Shown: positions 45,850 to 58,059 of the stretch, one piece after another
Numbering within the stretch: the first letter of the stretch is position 1
Layout of the letters: the number at the start of each line of letters is the position of its first letter
Source: Ovis canadensis
Lineage: Eukaryota > Chordata > Mammalia > Artiodactyla > Bovidae
Length of the DNA: 64,000 nucleotides
Assembly: GCF_042477335.2 (NCBI RefSeq)
Contig: NC_091245.1
Span: 35,474,501 to 35,538,500, forward strand
Direction of reading: 5' to 3'
Made by a program: the position numbers and the translations under genes
The notes under the pieces: model-generated
What the model saw: only the letters and a program-made list of their open reading frames with translations
Databases searched by the model: none
What the model was told of the DNA's origin: nothing

Positions 45850-47260
45850 GACAGGTAGTCTGAATGGCAAAAGACTATTATTAATTAAAGTAAAACCAGA
45901 TATCTCAAGTTAAGGAATTTAGCGCTTTTCTATATACGGTAAGATGTAAGAGTCTGGGCTCACTGAAATCATTCCTTTGATAGGCACCTCACCTATCTGG
46001 GGGCCAGTATCCTGTGTCATCACATCCTGAGTTTTCTTGGGGCTCAACATAGGGAGTAGCTTCAGTGTGATGGCTCCTAGGTGGCAAGTATTCTTTCTTT
46101 CCTGAGTTCCCTCAAGGGTCATCAGCTCACTGTCTGCAGTTACTGCAATCGCTGATGATTTTGACATAATTTGTTTACTAATACAACAGGAAATAGTCCA
46201 TTTCTCACTTGTTGGTTGGTTTGTTTCTCTCTATTTAGAGAGCCTGTCCTTCTGAGACCAAGGGTGCCCTAAGGTTTACGGTTTCATTGCATCTCAGAGA
46301 GCTCCACAGACACTTGAGCTTTGTGTTTTTCAGTCACCTTCTCACCAAAGGATTGGAACCCAGCCTTTTGAACTTTGGAAAAACAACAGAACCGGACATT
46401 TCTTGTGAGGTACTCTGTAACAAGGGAATGAACTCTTCTCTTTATATAAATTACTTCAGTGACAAAATTATGAGGATGCATTCTTTGTTCCATTTAGCAG
46501 TTAAGGAACAGTAAACATCTTTTCAAACAAAGTTTGAAGGAATTTGTTCCTAGTAGACCTGCCTTAATAATGTTTAAGGTCTTCAGAAAGAAAGATATAT
46601 AGGTCAGAAACACAAATATAAATAAAGAACATTAGAGAAACACGTAAAGCATATTGAGTCTTACTTGCTTTTTCTTAATTGAGCTGATAATAAAGGTTTG
46701 TTCAAAAAAATAGCAACAATGTATTTGGTGATTTTAGCATATAAAGATGAAATGTTGGTTGGACAGAAGGAAGGGATTAGGAAAATTCTGTTATAAGGTA
46801 CTTGAACTTCTAATTAAGCAGTGTAGTATTATTTGAAGGTGGATTTGAATTAGTTGGAAATGTATACTGTGAACTATAGAGCAACCACTGAAGTTTTAGA
46901 AAAGAAATATAACTGTATGCTCAGACAGAAGAGAAAATGGATTTATACAAAATACTCAGTTAAAACCAAAAAGAAGACAAAGAAGACAAAGAAGAAATAC
47001 ATATCAAAAGCAATGACTAGGATAGATAATAATCTGTATCAATAACCACATTAAATATTTATATTCTGAACATACTTGTTAAAAGACTGCCAGAGTCCAT
47101 TAAAAAAAAAAAAAAGAATCCTTTCAGATGGCTCATTATTAAGATACAGAAACATGACTGATTTTTGTAGGTTTTGGATCCTGAGACTTTGCTGAATTCA
47201 TTTATTATTTGCAACAGTTTTTGTATGTGTGTAATCATTAGAGTTTTCTAGATATTAAGA
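45850..47260. other. Upstream flank of the complete CYP2J gene
   Basis: Non-coding, collinear with 2815-4250. No exon or young repeat recognised. Confidence 0.6.
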
Positions 47261-47261
47261 T

Positions 47262-47502
47262 GGGCTTCCCAGGTGGCACAGTGGTAAAGAATCGCCTGCC
47301 AAAGTAGGAGATGCAAAGAGACCCAGGTCAGTCTCAGGATCTGGAAGATCTCCTGGAGAAGGAAATGGCAACCCATTCCAGCATTCTTGCCTGGAAAATT
47401 CCATGGACAGGGGAGCCTGGTGGACTCACTCCATGGGGTCACAAAGAACTTGACATGAGTGAGCATGCACGCACGCATGCACACACACACACACACACAC
47501 AC
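47262..47502 (+). repeat. Bov-tA SINE with (CA)n tail
   Basis: Head gggcttcccaggtggcacag, body cctggagaaggaaatggcaa, CA run about 47479-47502. Counterpart of 4255-4485. Confidence 0.88.
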
Positions 47503-47532
47503 ATTAAAATAATGTCATCTACACACAGAAAT

Positions 47533-49816
47533 CCGAGTTAAATTCACCCATTCCAGTCCATTTTAGTTTGCTGATTCCTAGAATGTCGACATTCACCCTT
47601 GTCATCTCTTGTTTAACCACTTCCAATTTGCCTTGATTCATGGACCTGACATTCCAGGTTCCTATGCAATATTGCTCTTTACAGCATCGGATCTTGCTTC
47701 TATCACCAGTCACATCCACAACTGGGTATTGTTTTTGCTTTGGCTTCATCCCTTCATTTCTAAAGTTATTTCTCCACTGATCTCCAGTAGCATATTGGGC
47801 ACCTAATGACCTGGGGAGTTCCTCTTTTGGTATCCTATCATTTTGCCTTTTCATACTGTTCATGGGGTTCTCAAGGCAAGAATACTGAAGTGGCTTACCA
47901 TTCCCTTCTCCAGTGGACCACATTCTGTCAGACCTCTCCACCATGACCCGTCCGTCTTGGGGTGCCCTGCAGGCATGGCTTGGTTTCATTGAGTTAGACA
48001 AGGCTGTGGTCCTAGTGTGATGATATTGACTAGTTTTCTGTGAGTATGGTTTCAGTGTGTCTGCCTTCTGATACCCTCTTGCAACACCTACCATCTTACT
48101 TGGGTTTCTCTTACCTTGGGCATGGGGTATCTCTTCACGGCAGCTCCAGCAAAGCACAGTAGCTGCTCCTTACCTTGGACGAGGGGTATCTCCCTACCAC
48201 CGCCATTCCTGGCGTTCAATGTGGGATAGCTCCTCTAGGCCTTCCTGCACCTGTGCAGCCACTGCTCCTTGGGTGGCTCCTCCCAGTGCAGCCCCTGGCC
48301 TCGGGCTCGGGGTGGCTCCTCAGGGTCACCGCCCCTGGCCTCAGACACGGGGTGTCTCCTCCCGGCTGCCACTGACCTCAGACGTGGGGTAGCTCCTCTC
48401 GACCGCTGCCCCTGACCTTGGAAAGAGGGTGTCTCCTCCTGGCCACCACCCCGGACCTCGGACACAGGGTAGCTCCTCTCGGCCGTTCCTGCGCCATCTC
48501 AGCTGGCACTCTAGGCCGTTGCCCCCGACCTCGGACATGGGGTAGCTCCTCTTGGATGCGCTTAGTGCCGCCTGCACTTTGTGCGCCTGCCCGGCTCTCG
48601 CAGCCGCCTGTGCTTAGTGACCATTATATCTACTACTGCGGGCAGGAATCCCTCAGAAGAAATGGAGTAGTCATCATGGTCAACAAAAGAGTCTGAAATG
48701 CAGTACTTGGATGCAGTCTCAAAAACGACAGAATGATCTCTGTTCGTCTCCAAGGCAACCCATTCAATATCACAGTTATCCAAGTCTATGCCCCAACCAG
48801 TAGTGCTGAAGAAGCTGAAGTTTAACGGTTTTATGAAGACCTTCAAGACCTTTTAGACTTCTTTTTTGGGTGTTAGGTCTAAAAGGTTTTTCCAAATAGG
48901 AAAAGGAGTACGTCAAGGCTGTATATTGTCACCTTGCTTATTTAACTTATATGCAGAGTACATCCTGAGAAACACTGGACTGGAAGAAACACAAGCTGGA
49001 ATCAAGATTGCCGGGAGAAATATCAATAACCTCAGATATGCAGATGATACCACCCTTATGGCAGAAAGTGAAGAGGAGCTAAAAAGCCTCTTGATGAAAG
49101 TGAAAGAGGAGAGTGAAAAAGTTGGCTTAAAGCTCAACATTCAGAAAACAAAGATCATGGCATCTGGTCCCATCACTTCGTGGGAAATAGACGGGGAAAC
49201 AGTGGAAATAGTGTCAGACTTTATTTTTGGGGGCTCCAAAATCACTGCAGATGGTGATTGCAGCCATGAAATTAAAAGATGCTTACTGCTTGGAAGAAAC
49301 GTTATGACCAACCTAGATAGCATATTCAAAAGCTGAGACATTACTTTGCCGACTAAGGTCCGCCTAGTCAAGGCTATGGTTTTTCCAGTGGTCATGTATG
49401 GATGTGAGAGTTGGACTGTGAAGAAGGCTGAGTGCCAAGAATTGATGCTTTTGAACTGTGGTGTTGGAGAAGACGCTTGAGAGTCCCTTGGACTGCAAGG
49501 AGATCCAACCAGTCCACTCTGAAGGAGATCAACCCTGGGATTTCTTTGGAAGGAATGATGCTAAAGCTGAAGCTCCAGTACTTTGGCCACCTCATGCGAA
49601 GAGTTGACTCATTGGAAAAGACTCTGATGCTGGGAGGGATTGGGGGCAGAAGGAGAAGGGGACGACTGAGGATGAGATGGCTAGATGGCATCACGGACTG
49701 GATGGACGTGAGTCTGAGTGAACTCCGGGAGATGGTGATGGACAGGGAGGCCTGGCATGCTGCGATTCATGTGGTCGCAAAGAGTAGGACACGACTGAGT
49801 GACTGAACTGAACTGA
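47533..49816 (+). repeat. BovB LINE with inverted 5' half (twin-primed), internal deletion
   Basis: Bounded by the 12-bp repeat acacacagaaat (47521-47532 and 49817-49828). Bases 47533-48617 are inverted: minus-strand reading gives the GC-rich 5' UTR, then [20 protein letters not shown] up to GMGEFNS. Bases 48618-49816 run forward from [15 protein letters not shown] to the 3' repeat, with most of the endonuclease-RT middle deleted at about 48887. The two breakpoints are adjacent in BovB. Confidence 0.9.
48180..48617 (-). repeat. GC-rich BovB 5' UTR with internal repeats
   Basis: Several imperfect units built on gagcta/cacccc-type blocks (rc of ggggtagctcctct, ggggtgtctcctcc), each about 60-75 bp. 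They give low-complexity reading frames rich in Glu, Arg and Gly that are not proteins. This CpG-dense part is missing from the other BovB copies here. Confidence 0.75.
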
Positions 49817-50346
49817 ACACACAGAAATAGTTTTAGCCCAGCATCAGAAAGAACAAGATACTTAGGAATAAAGTTAGCCAAGAAGGCAAAGGACTTTATG
49901 TTGAAAATGTAAAATATTGCTGAGGAAAATTAAAGAAGATGCAGATAAATGGAAAGCTATCTCATGCTCATGAACTAGAAGAGTTAATATGATTAAATTG
50001 CTCATGTTAGTCAATACAATTCCTGTCAAAATCCAGAAGACATTTTTTATAGAAATAGAAAATATAGTCCTAATATCTATATGAAATCACAAAGACACTG
50101 AAGAGTCAAAGCAACCTTGGAAACCTCACACTTTTGTCTATGAGCTGTCTATTTTAGATAACTGAGAGAAGTAGAATCATGTAATATTTGTCCTTCAATG
50201 GCTAGCTTATTTCACTTAGTATAAAGTCCTCAATGGTCATCCATTTCTAGAATTGATAAGGTTTCTTTCTCCTTTATGACTGAAGAATATTTCCTTGCAT
50301 ATATAGTACATATTTTCATTACTCATTCATTCATTAAAGGACATTC

Positions 50347-51607
50347 ACATGCTAGTAAAGTAATGCTCAAAATTCTCCAAGCCAGGCTTCAGCAATACGT
50401 GAACCATGAACTCCCTGATGTTCAAGCTGGTTTTAGAAAAGGCAGAGAAACCAGAGATCAAATTGCCAACATCCGCGGGATCATGGAGAAAGCAAGAGAG
50501 TTCCAGAAAAACATCTATTTCTGCTTTATGACTATGCCAAAGCCTTTGACTGTGTGGATCACAATAAACTGTGGAAAATTCTGAAAGAGATGGGAATACC
50601 AGAGTACCTAACCTGCTTCTTGAGAAATCTGTATGCAGGTCAGGAAGCAACAGTTAGAACTGGACATGGAACAATGACTGGTTCCAAATAGGAAAAGGAG
50701 TACGTCAAGGCTGTATATTGTCACCCTGCTTATTCAACTTATATGCAGAGTACATCATGAGAAACGCTGGGCTGGAAGAAACACAAGCTGGAATCAAGAT
50801 TGCTGGGAGAAATATCAATAACCTCAGATATGCAGATGACACCACCCTTATGGCAGAAAGTGAAGAGGAGCTAAAAAGCCTCTTGATGAAAGTGAAAGAG
50901 GAGAGTGAAAAAGTTGGCTTAAAGCTCAACATTCAGAAAGCGAAGATCATGGCATCTGGTCCCATCACTTCGTGGGAAATAGATGGGGAAACAGTAGAAA
51001 CGGTGTCAGACTTTATTTTTGGGGGCTCCAAAATCACTGCAGATGGTGATTGCAGCCATGAAATTAAAAGACGCTTACTCCTTGGAAGGAAAGTTATGGC
51101 CAATCTAGATAGTATATTCAAAAGCAGAGACATTACTTTGCCAACTAAGGTCCGTTTAGTCAAGGCTATGGTTTTTCCTGTGGTCATATATGGATGTGAG
51201 AATTGGACTGTGAAGTAGGCTGAGCACCGAAGAATTGATGCCTTTGAACTGTGGTGTTGGAGAAGACTCTTGAGAGTCCCTTGGACTGCAAGGAGATCCA
51301 ACCAGTCCATTCTGAAGGAGATCAACCCTGGGATTTCTTTGGAAGGAATGATGCTAAAGCTGAAGCTCCAGTACTTTGGCCACCTCATGTGAAGAGTTGA
51401 CTCATTGGGAAAGACTCTGATGCTGGGAGGGATTGGGGGCAGGAGGAGAAGGGGACGACACAGAATGAGATGGCTGGATGGCATCACTGACTCGATGGAC
51501 GTGAGTCTGAGTGAACTCCGGGAGATGGTGATGGACAGGGAGGCCTGGCGTGCTGCAATTCATGGGGTCGCAAAGAGTCAAACACGACTGAGCGACTGAA
51601 CTGAACT
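50347..51607 (+). repeat. BovB LINE 3' half
   Basis: From the [20 protein letters not shown] region through RT ([20 protein letters not shown]) to the gactgaactgaactgag end. One of the better preserved copies (166 codons open at 50718-51218), but frame breaks occur at about 50530-50690 and 51218. No clear target-site duplication. Confidence 0.92.
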
Positions 51608-51964
51608 GAGCTTGTTTCCAACTCTTGGTTATTATGAATAATGTTGCTGTGAAACGAAAATCTCTCTCTTTAATTTTCTGATTTCTATTCTTGTGACTAA
51701 GTGCCCAGTAATAGCACCAGTGGTTCATAGGGAAGATCTATTTTTAATTGTAAAGAATCTCCATACTGTTTTCCATAGCGGCAGCACCACTTTACATTCT
51801 TAACCAATGGTGCATAAGTCTTCCAGTTTGCCCACACTAGTGGTTTCCAGGTACTGGAGGAAGGAAAAAGTGAAAATTTTCTGTTCCACGGGAATAGAGT
51901 TTCAGCCATGTGAGAGGGAAAATTTCTAGAGATCATGTGTAAAATGCTGTGGTTAGAGTTAACA

Positions 51965-52113
51965 CTACTGTTTCACTTAGAAGTGAAAGTGTTAGTCACT
52001 GTTGTCTGACTCTTTGCGACTCTATGAACTGTAGCCCGCCTGGCTCCTCTGTCTATGGTATTCTCCAGGCAAGATACTGGAGTGGGATGCTATTTCCTCC
52101 TCCAGGGCATCTT
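51965..52113 (-). repeat. Bov-tA SINE, left part (split by L1)
   Basis: Counterpart of 5395-5530. The remainder of the SINE continues at 53650-53720 after the L1. Confidence 0.85.
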
Positions 52114-53637
52114 TATTTACTTTACAATACTGTATTGGTTTTGCCATACATTGACATGAATCCACTACGGGTGTACATGCGTTCCCAAACATGAACCCCC
52201 TGCCCACCTCCTTCCCCATAATATCTCTCTGGGTCATCCCCGTGCACCAGCCCCAAGCATGCTATATCCTGCATCGGACATAGACTGGCGATTCAATTCT
52301 TACATGATAGTATACATGTTTCAATGCCATTCTCCCAAATCATCCCACCCTCTTCCTCTCCCTCTGAGTCCAAAGTCTGCTATACACATCTGTGTCTTTT
52401 TTGCTGTCTTGCATACAGGGTCATCAAAGCCATCTTTCTAAATTCCATATGTATGTGTTAGTATACTGTATTGGTGTTTTTCTTTCTGGCTTACTTCACT
52501 CTGTATAATTGGCTCCAGTTTCATCCATCTCATCAGAACTGATTCAAATGAATTCTTTTTAATGGCTGAGTAATACTCCATTGTGTATATGTACCACAGC
52601 TTTCTTATCCATTCATCTGCTGATGGACATCTAGGTTGTTTCCATGTCCTGGCTATTATAAACAGTGCTGCGATGAACATTGGGGTACATGTGTCTCTTT
52701 CCATTCTGGTTTCCTTGGTGTGTATGCCCAGCAGTGGGATTGCTGGGTCATAAGGGAGTTCTATTTGCAATTTTTAAAGGAATCTCCACACTGTTCTCCA
52801 TAGTGGCTGTACTAGTTTGCATTCCCAGCAACAGTGTAGGAGGGTTCCCTTTTCTCCACACCCTCTCCAGCATTTATTGCTTGCAGATTTTTGGATCGCA
52901 GACATTCTGACTGGTGTGAAGTGGTACCTCATTGTGGTTTTGATTTGCATTTCTCTAATAATGAGTGATGTTGAGCATCTTTTCATGTGTTTGTTAGCCA
53001 TCCGTATGTCTTCTTTGGAGAAATGTCTATTTAGTTCTTTGGCCCATTTTTTGATTGGGTCGTTTATTTTTCTGGAATTGAGCTGCAGAAGTTGCTTGTA
53101 TATTTTTGAGATTAGTTGTTTGTCAGATGCTTCAGTTGCTATTATTTTCTCCCATTCAGAAGGCTGTCTTTTCACCTTGCTTATATTTTCCTTTGTTGTG
53201 CAGAAGCTTTTAATTTTAACTAGATCCCATTTGTTCAGTTTTGCTTTTATTTCCAGAATTCTGGGAGGTGGGTCATAGAGGATCCTGCTGTGATTTATGT
53301 CGGAGAGTGTTTTGCCTATGTTCTCCTCTAGGAGTTTATAGTGCCTGACTTCAGGCTCTACTACAAAGCCACAGTCATCAAGACAGTATGGTACTGGCAC
53401 GAAGACAGAAATATAGATCAATGGAACAAAATAGAAAGCCCAGAGATAAATCCACACACATATGGACACCTTATCTTTGACAAAGGAGGCAAGAATATAC
53501 AATGGAGTAAAGACAATCTCTTTAACAAGTGGTGCTGGGAAAACTGGTCAACCACTTGTAAAAGAATGAAACTAGATCACTTTCTAACACCACACACAAA
53601 AATATACTCAAAATGGATTAAAGATCTAAATGCAAGA
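52114..53637 (-). repeat. L1 LINE, 5'-inverted (twin-primed)
   Basis: Bounded by ccagggcatctt (52102-52113 and 53638-53649). Bases 52114-53342 are reverse L1: 3' UTR, then ORF2 C-terminus ([34 protein letters not shown]). Bases 53343-53637 carry the preceding ORF2 part in forward orientation (tcatcaagacagtatggtac). The breakpoints are adjacent in L1. Confidence 0.92.
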
Positions 53638-53649
53638 CCAGGGCATCTT

Positions 53650-53720
53650 CTTGACCTCAGATTAAATCTGGGTCTCCTGCACTGCAGAGTGATTGTTTAC
53701 CATCTAAGCACCAGGGAAGT
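53650..53720 (-). repeat. Bov-tA SINE, right part (split by L1)
   Basis: rc of the SINE head: gggtctcctgcactgcagag, taccatctaagcaccaggga. Confidence 0.8.
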
Positions 53721-53726
53721 TATGTC

Positions 53727-53772
53727 ACTGGATTCAGAGTCCAGAGTGCTAACCATTACAATATGGAAACCC
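53727..53772 (-). pseudogene. tRNA-Gln-like relic, second copy
   Basis: Counterpart of 5614-5668: gattcagagtccagagtgct and aaccattaca remain, while the acceptor part is decayed (atatggaaaccc). Confidence 0.6.
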
Positions 53773-53849
53773 ACAGCTGGTGATTTACTCTACATTTAAA
53801 ATTTTATATATCAGGTAGATCTCCTATTATTTGTTTTTGATCACACATA

Positions 53850-55387
53850 CAGAAACCCAACTATATGTTGCCTAGAGCAGACTGATTTTAAATATGGAGA
53901 CACAGATACATTGAAATGAAAGGGTTAGAGGAAGACATACCATGATAACACCAATCAAAGTAACTGAAGTAGTTGTATTAATTGCTGTTATCAGAAGAAG
54001 GAAAACTTTCATAAACTGTAAAATTTATATCATTGAATGCATATAGTAGGAAAGAAGAAAAGACTAAAATAAACAATTTAATCTTCTAACTCATGATTCT
54101 AGAAAAAGAAGAGAAAATTAAATCCAAAGAAAGCAGAAGAAAATAAATAATAAAAATTAGAGCAGCAACGAATCAAAGGTCTATGTATAATGATAAAGGG
54201 TCAGTTATCCAAGAGGACATAGCAATTCTATAATGTGTATAGAACTAACAATGGAGTTTCAAAATACTTGCAGGCAAAATGATGGAATTTCAAGGGAAAA
54301 TAGATGAATTTACCATTATACTTAGAGACTTGAATATCCCTCTACCATCAATGGACAGAACCAAGATGCAGAAAACCAGTAAGAGCAAAGTTGAACCATT
54401 ATCTATTACCTGGATTCAATTAACCTTTGTAGAATTCATAATCCAACAAGACCAGCATGCATATTCTTCTCAGGCTCATGTAGGACATTCACCAAATAGG
54501 CCACATTCTAATATAAAATATATTTTATTAAATATCAATATAGAAGTCACACAAATTATGCTTTCATAATAAAACAAAGTTAACTAGATATCAATAGTAG
54601 GTAGAAAACTGCAAACTACTTGGATATTGAACAACACACATAAATAAACATGACTCAAAGAAGGACTCTCCAAAAAGTAAAAAATCTTGAATAAATGAAA
54701 ATATAACCTATCAAAATGTGTGGATTCAGTAAAATCAGTGCTTTGAAGAAAATTTGTATCATTGAAGGCATATAGTAGGAAAGAATAAAAGACTAAACAA
54801 TCTAATCTTCTATCTCATGATTCTAGAAAAAGAAGAGAAAGTTAAATCCAAAGAAAGCACAAGAAAATAAATAATAAAAATTAGAGCAGTAATGAATCAA
54901 AATGAAGATAGGTGAACAACAGAAAACTGAACAAAAGCAAAAGGTTTGTTTTTTAATTTCTTAAAAATTGGTAAATGTCTAGACAAGTTAACTGAGAAAA
55001 GAGAGAAAGGATATAAATTACTATGATAAATGAACAAACACCATCACTACTAATCTAATGGATATTATAAAAAAGAAATATCATGAATAACTCTGTGCCC
55101 ATACATTTGATAACCTACATGAAATGGGCCAATTCATTGAAAGACATAGTCTATAAAAACTCACATAAGAAGAGATAGAGATCTCAATAGGCCTATATCT
55201 ATTAAAGAAAAAGTAAATCATTAATAAACTTTCAAAGATGAAAGTGCAGATCCAGAAGTTTTCAAAGATGTATTCTACTGAACTTTAAGAAGTAAATCAT
55301 AATAAGTTGCTACAATCTTTTCCACAAAATCAATGCATAGAAAATATTAATTCAGCCCTTGAGACCAATGTTACACTAATTAAAAAA
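53850..55387 (+). repeat. Ancient L1 ORF2 fragment
   Basis: Counterpart of 5760-7170 (KIDEFTIILRDLNIPLPSMD, SITWIQLTFVEFI). Bases 54010-54180 and 54750-54900 repeat one another (gcatatagtaggaaagaa, ctcatgattctagaaaaaga), a local duplication not seen in copy 1. Confidence 0.7.
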
Positions 55388-56093
55388 CTTGGTGGGAATG
55401 CAAACTAGTACAGCCACTATGGAGAACAGTGTGGAGATTCCTTAAAAAATTGCAAATAGAACTCCCTTATGACCCAGCAATCCCACTTCTGGGCATACAC
55501 ACCGAGGAAACCAGAATTGAAAGAGACACATGTACCCCAATGTTCATCGCAGCACTGTTTATAATAGCCAGGACATGGAAACAACCTAGATGTCCATCAG
55601 CAGATGAATGGATAAGAAAGCTGTGGTACATATACACAATGGAGTATTACTCAGCCATTAAAAAGAATTCATTTGAATCGGTTCTGATGAGATGGATGAA
55701 ACTGGAGCCAATTATACAGAGTGAAGTAAGCCAGAAAGAAAAACACCAATACAGTGTACTAACACATATATATGGAATTTAGGAAGATGGCAATGACGAC
55801 CCTGTATGCAAGTCAGGAAAAAAGACACAGATGGGTATAACGGACTTTTGGTCTCAGAGGGAGAGGGAGAGGGTGGGATGATTTGGGAGAATGGGAATTC
55901 TAACATGTATACTATCATGTAAGAATTGAATCGCCAGTCCATGTCTGACGTAGGGTGCAGCATGCTTGGGGCTGGTACATGGGGATGACCCAGAGAGATG
56001 TTGTGGGGAGGGAGGTGGGAGGGGGGGTCATGTTTGGGAACGCATGTAAGAATTAAAGATTTTAAAATTAAAAAAAAAAAAAAAAAAAAAACA
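55388..56093 (+). repeat. Young 5'-truncated L1
   Basis: Forward ORF2 C-terminus, open for 117 codons to its natural stop (55429-55782: [34 protein letters not shown]), then 3' UTR and poly-A at 56071-56092. Inserted after the duplication. A target-site repeat is obscured by A-runs. Confidence 0.93.
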
Positions 56094-56099
56094 AACAAA

Positions 56100-56334
56100 G
56101 GTCTGAGGAGAAGGAAAAATCATTCTCATGAACATTGGTGCAAAAATTTTGTCAAGTGTTAGTAAATCAAATTCAGAGATGTATACAAGGTGGTATACAC
56201 CATGATCAAGAGGGATTTTCTGCTAGGTATGCAAAGTGGATTCCATATTTGAAATTCAACTGATGTAACTTCATCACATCAACAGGCTAAAGAAAAATAT
56301 GTGATTCCATCAATAGATTCTATCATTAGATGAT
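56100..56334 (+). repeat. Ancient L1 fragment, continued
   Basis: Counterpart of 7170-7400 (gtatacaccatgatcaagag, tcatcacatcaacaggctaa). Confidence 0.6.
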
Positions 56335-56992
56335 ACCACTCTAATGGCAGAAATGGAAGAGGAACTAAACAGGATCTTGATGAAAGTGAAAGTGGAGAGG
56401 GAAAAAGCTGGTTTGAATCTCAACATTCAAAAAACTAAGATCATGACATCCAGTCCCATCACTTCATGGAAGATATTTGGAGAAAAGCTGGGAACAGTGA
56501 CAGATTTTATTTTCTCGGGCTCCAAAATTACTGAAAAATCAGTGACTAATAGCCATGAACTTAAGAGATGCTTACTCCTTGGAAGAAAAGCTATGACAAA
56601 CCTAGACAGGATATTTAAAAGCAGAGACATCATTTTGCCGACAGAGGTCCATATTGTTAAAGCTATAGTTTTTCCAGTAGTCATATATGGATGTGAGAAT
56701 TGGACCAAAAAGAAGACTGAGTGCCAAAGAATTGATGCTTTTGACCTGTGCTGTTTGGGCGTCCATTAGACAGCAAGGAGATTAAGCAGTCAATCCTAAA
56801 GGAAATCAACCCTGAATAATCATTGGAAGGACTGATGCTGAAACTGAACCTCCAATAATTTGGCTACCTGATGCAAACAGCTGACTCACTGGGCATGAAT
56901 CTGAGCCAACTCTGGGTTATAGTGAAGGACAGGAAAGCCTGCAGTCCATGGGTGGTGGTCACAAGGCATTGAACACTACTTATTGGCTGAAG
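56335..56992 (+). repeat. BovB LINE 3' fragment, predates the duplication
   Basis: Counterpart of 7405-8166 and diverged from the other BovB copies. Open for 141 codons at 56344-56769 but lacks RT catalytic regions and has deletions near its end. Confidence 0.85.
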
Positions 56993-57212
56993 AGCAAGTC
57001 AATCAGTTCAGTTCAGTTCAGTTCAGTCGCTCAGTCATGTCCGACTCTTTGCGACCCCATGAATCGCAGCACGCCAGGCCTCCCTGTCCATCACCAACTC
57101 CCAGAGGCCACTGAAACCCATGTCCATTGTGTCGGTGAGTCATCCAACCATTTCATCCTCTGTCGTCCCCTTCTCCTCCTACCCTCAATCTTTCACAGCA
57201 TCAGGGTCTTTT

Positions 57213-58059
57213 CTTTTTTCTTTTTTTATTTTTTAAATTTTAAAATCTTTAATTCTTACATGCGTTCCCAAACATGAACCCCCCTCCCACCTCCCTCCCC
57301 GTAACATCTCTCTGGATTATCCCCATGCACCAGCCCCAAGCATGCTGTATCCTGCATCAGACATAGACTGGCGATTCAATTCTTACATGGTAGTATACCT
57401 GTTAGAATGCCATTCTCCCAAATCATCCCACCCTCTCCCTCTCCCTCTGAGTCCAAAAGTCCGTTATACACATCTGTGTCTTTTTTCCTGTCTTGCATAC
57501 AGGGTCGTCATTGCCATCTTCCTAAATTCCATATATATGTGTTAGTATACTGTATTGGTGTTTTTCTTTCTGGCTTACTTCACTCTGTATAATTGGCTCC
57601 AGTTTCATCCATCTCATCAGAACTGATTCAAATGAATTCTTTTTAATGGCTGAGTAATACTCCATTGTGTATATGTACCACAGCTTTCTTATCCATTCAT
57701 CTGCTGATGGACATCTAGGTTGTTTCCATGTCCTGGCTATTATAAACAGTGCTGCGATGAACATTGGGGTACATGTGTCTCTTTCCATTCTGGTTTCCTT
57801 GGTGTGTATGCCCAGCAGTGGGATTGCTGGGTCATAAGGGAGTTCTATTTACAACTTTTTGAGGAATCTCCACACTGTTCTCCATAGTGGCTGTACTAGT
57901 TTGCATTCCCAGCAACAGTGTAGGAGGGTTCCCTTTTCTCCACACCCTCTCCAGCATTTATTGCTTGCAGAATTTGGATCGCAGCCATTCTGACTGGTGT
58001 GAAGTGGTACCTCATTGTGGTTTTGATTTGCATTTCTCTAATAATGAGTGATGTTGAGC
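57213..58059 (-). repeat. Young L1 3' end nested in BovB
   Basis: Starts with poly-T, then 3' UTR and reversed ORF2 C-terminus (open 57522-57788). BovB flanks (cagcatcagggtcttttc left, aatgagtcagctctcc right) are almost contiguous in the element. Confidence 0.92.

Noticed and set aside
48235..48577. Glu/Arg/Gly-rich proteins with internal repeats
   Set aside because: This is the repetitive CpG-rich 5' UTR of an inverted BovB, not a coding gene.
52774..53502. 242-codon minus-strand open frame
   Set aside because: Residues from about [11 protein letters not shown] onward are L1 ORF2. The first ~50 residues come from reading the inverted L1 segment backwards, so the apparent fusion is a twin-priming artefact.
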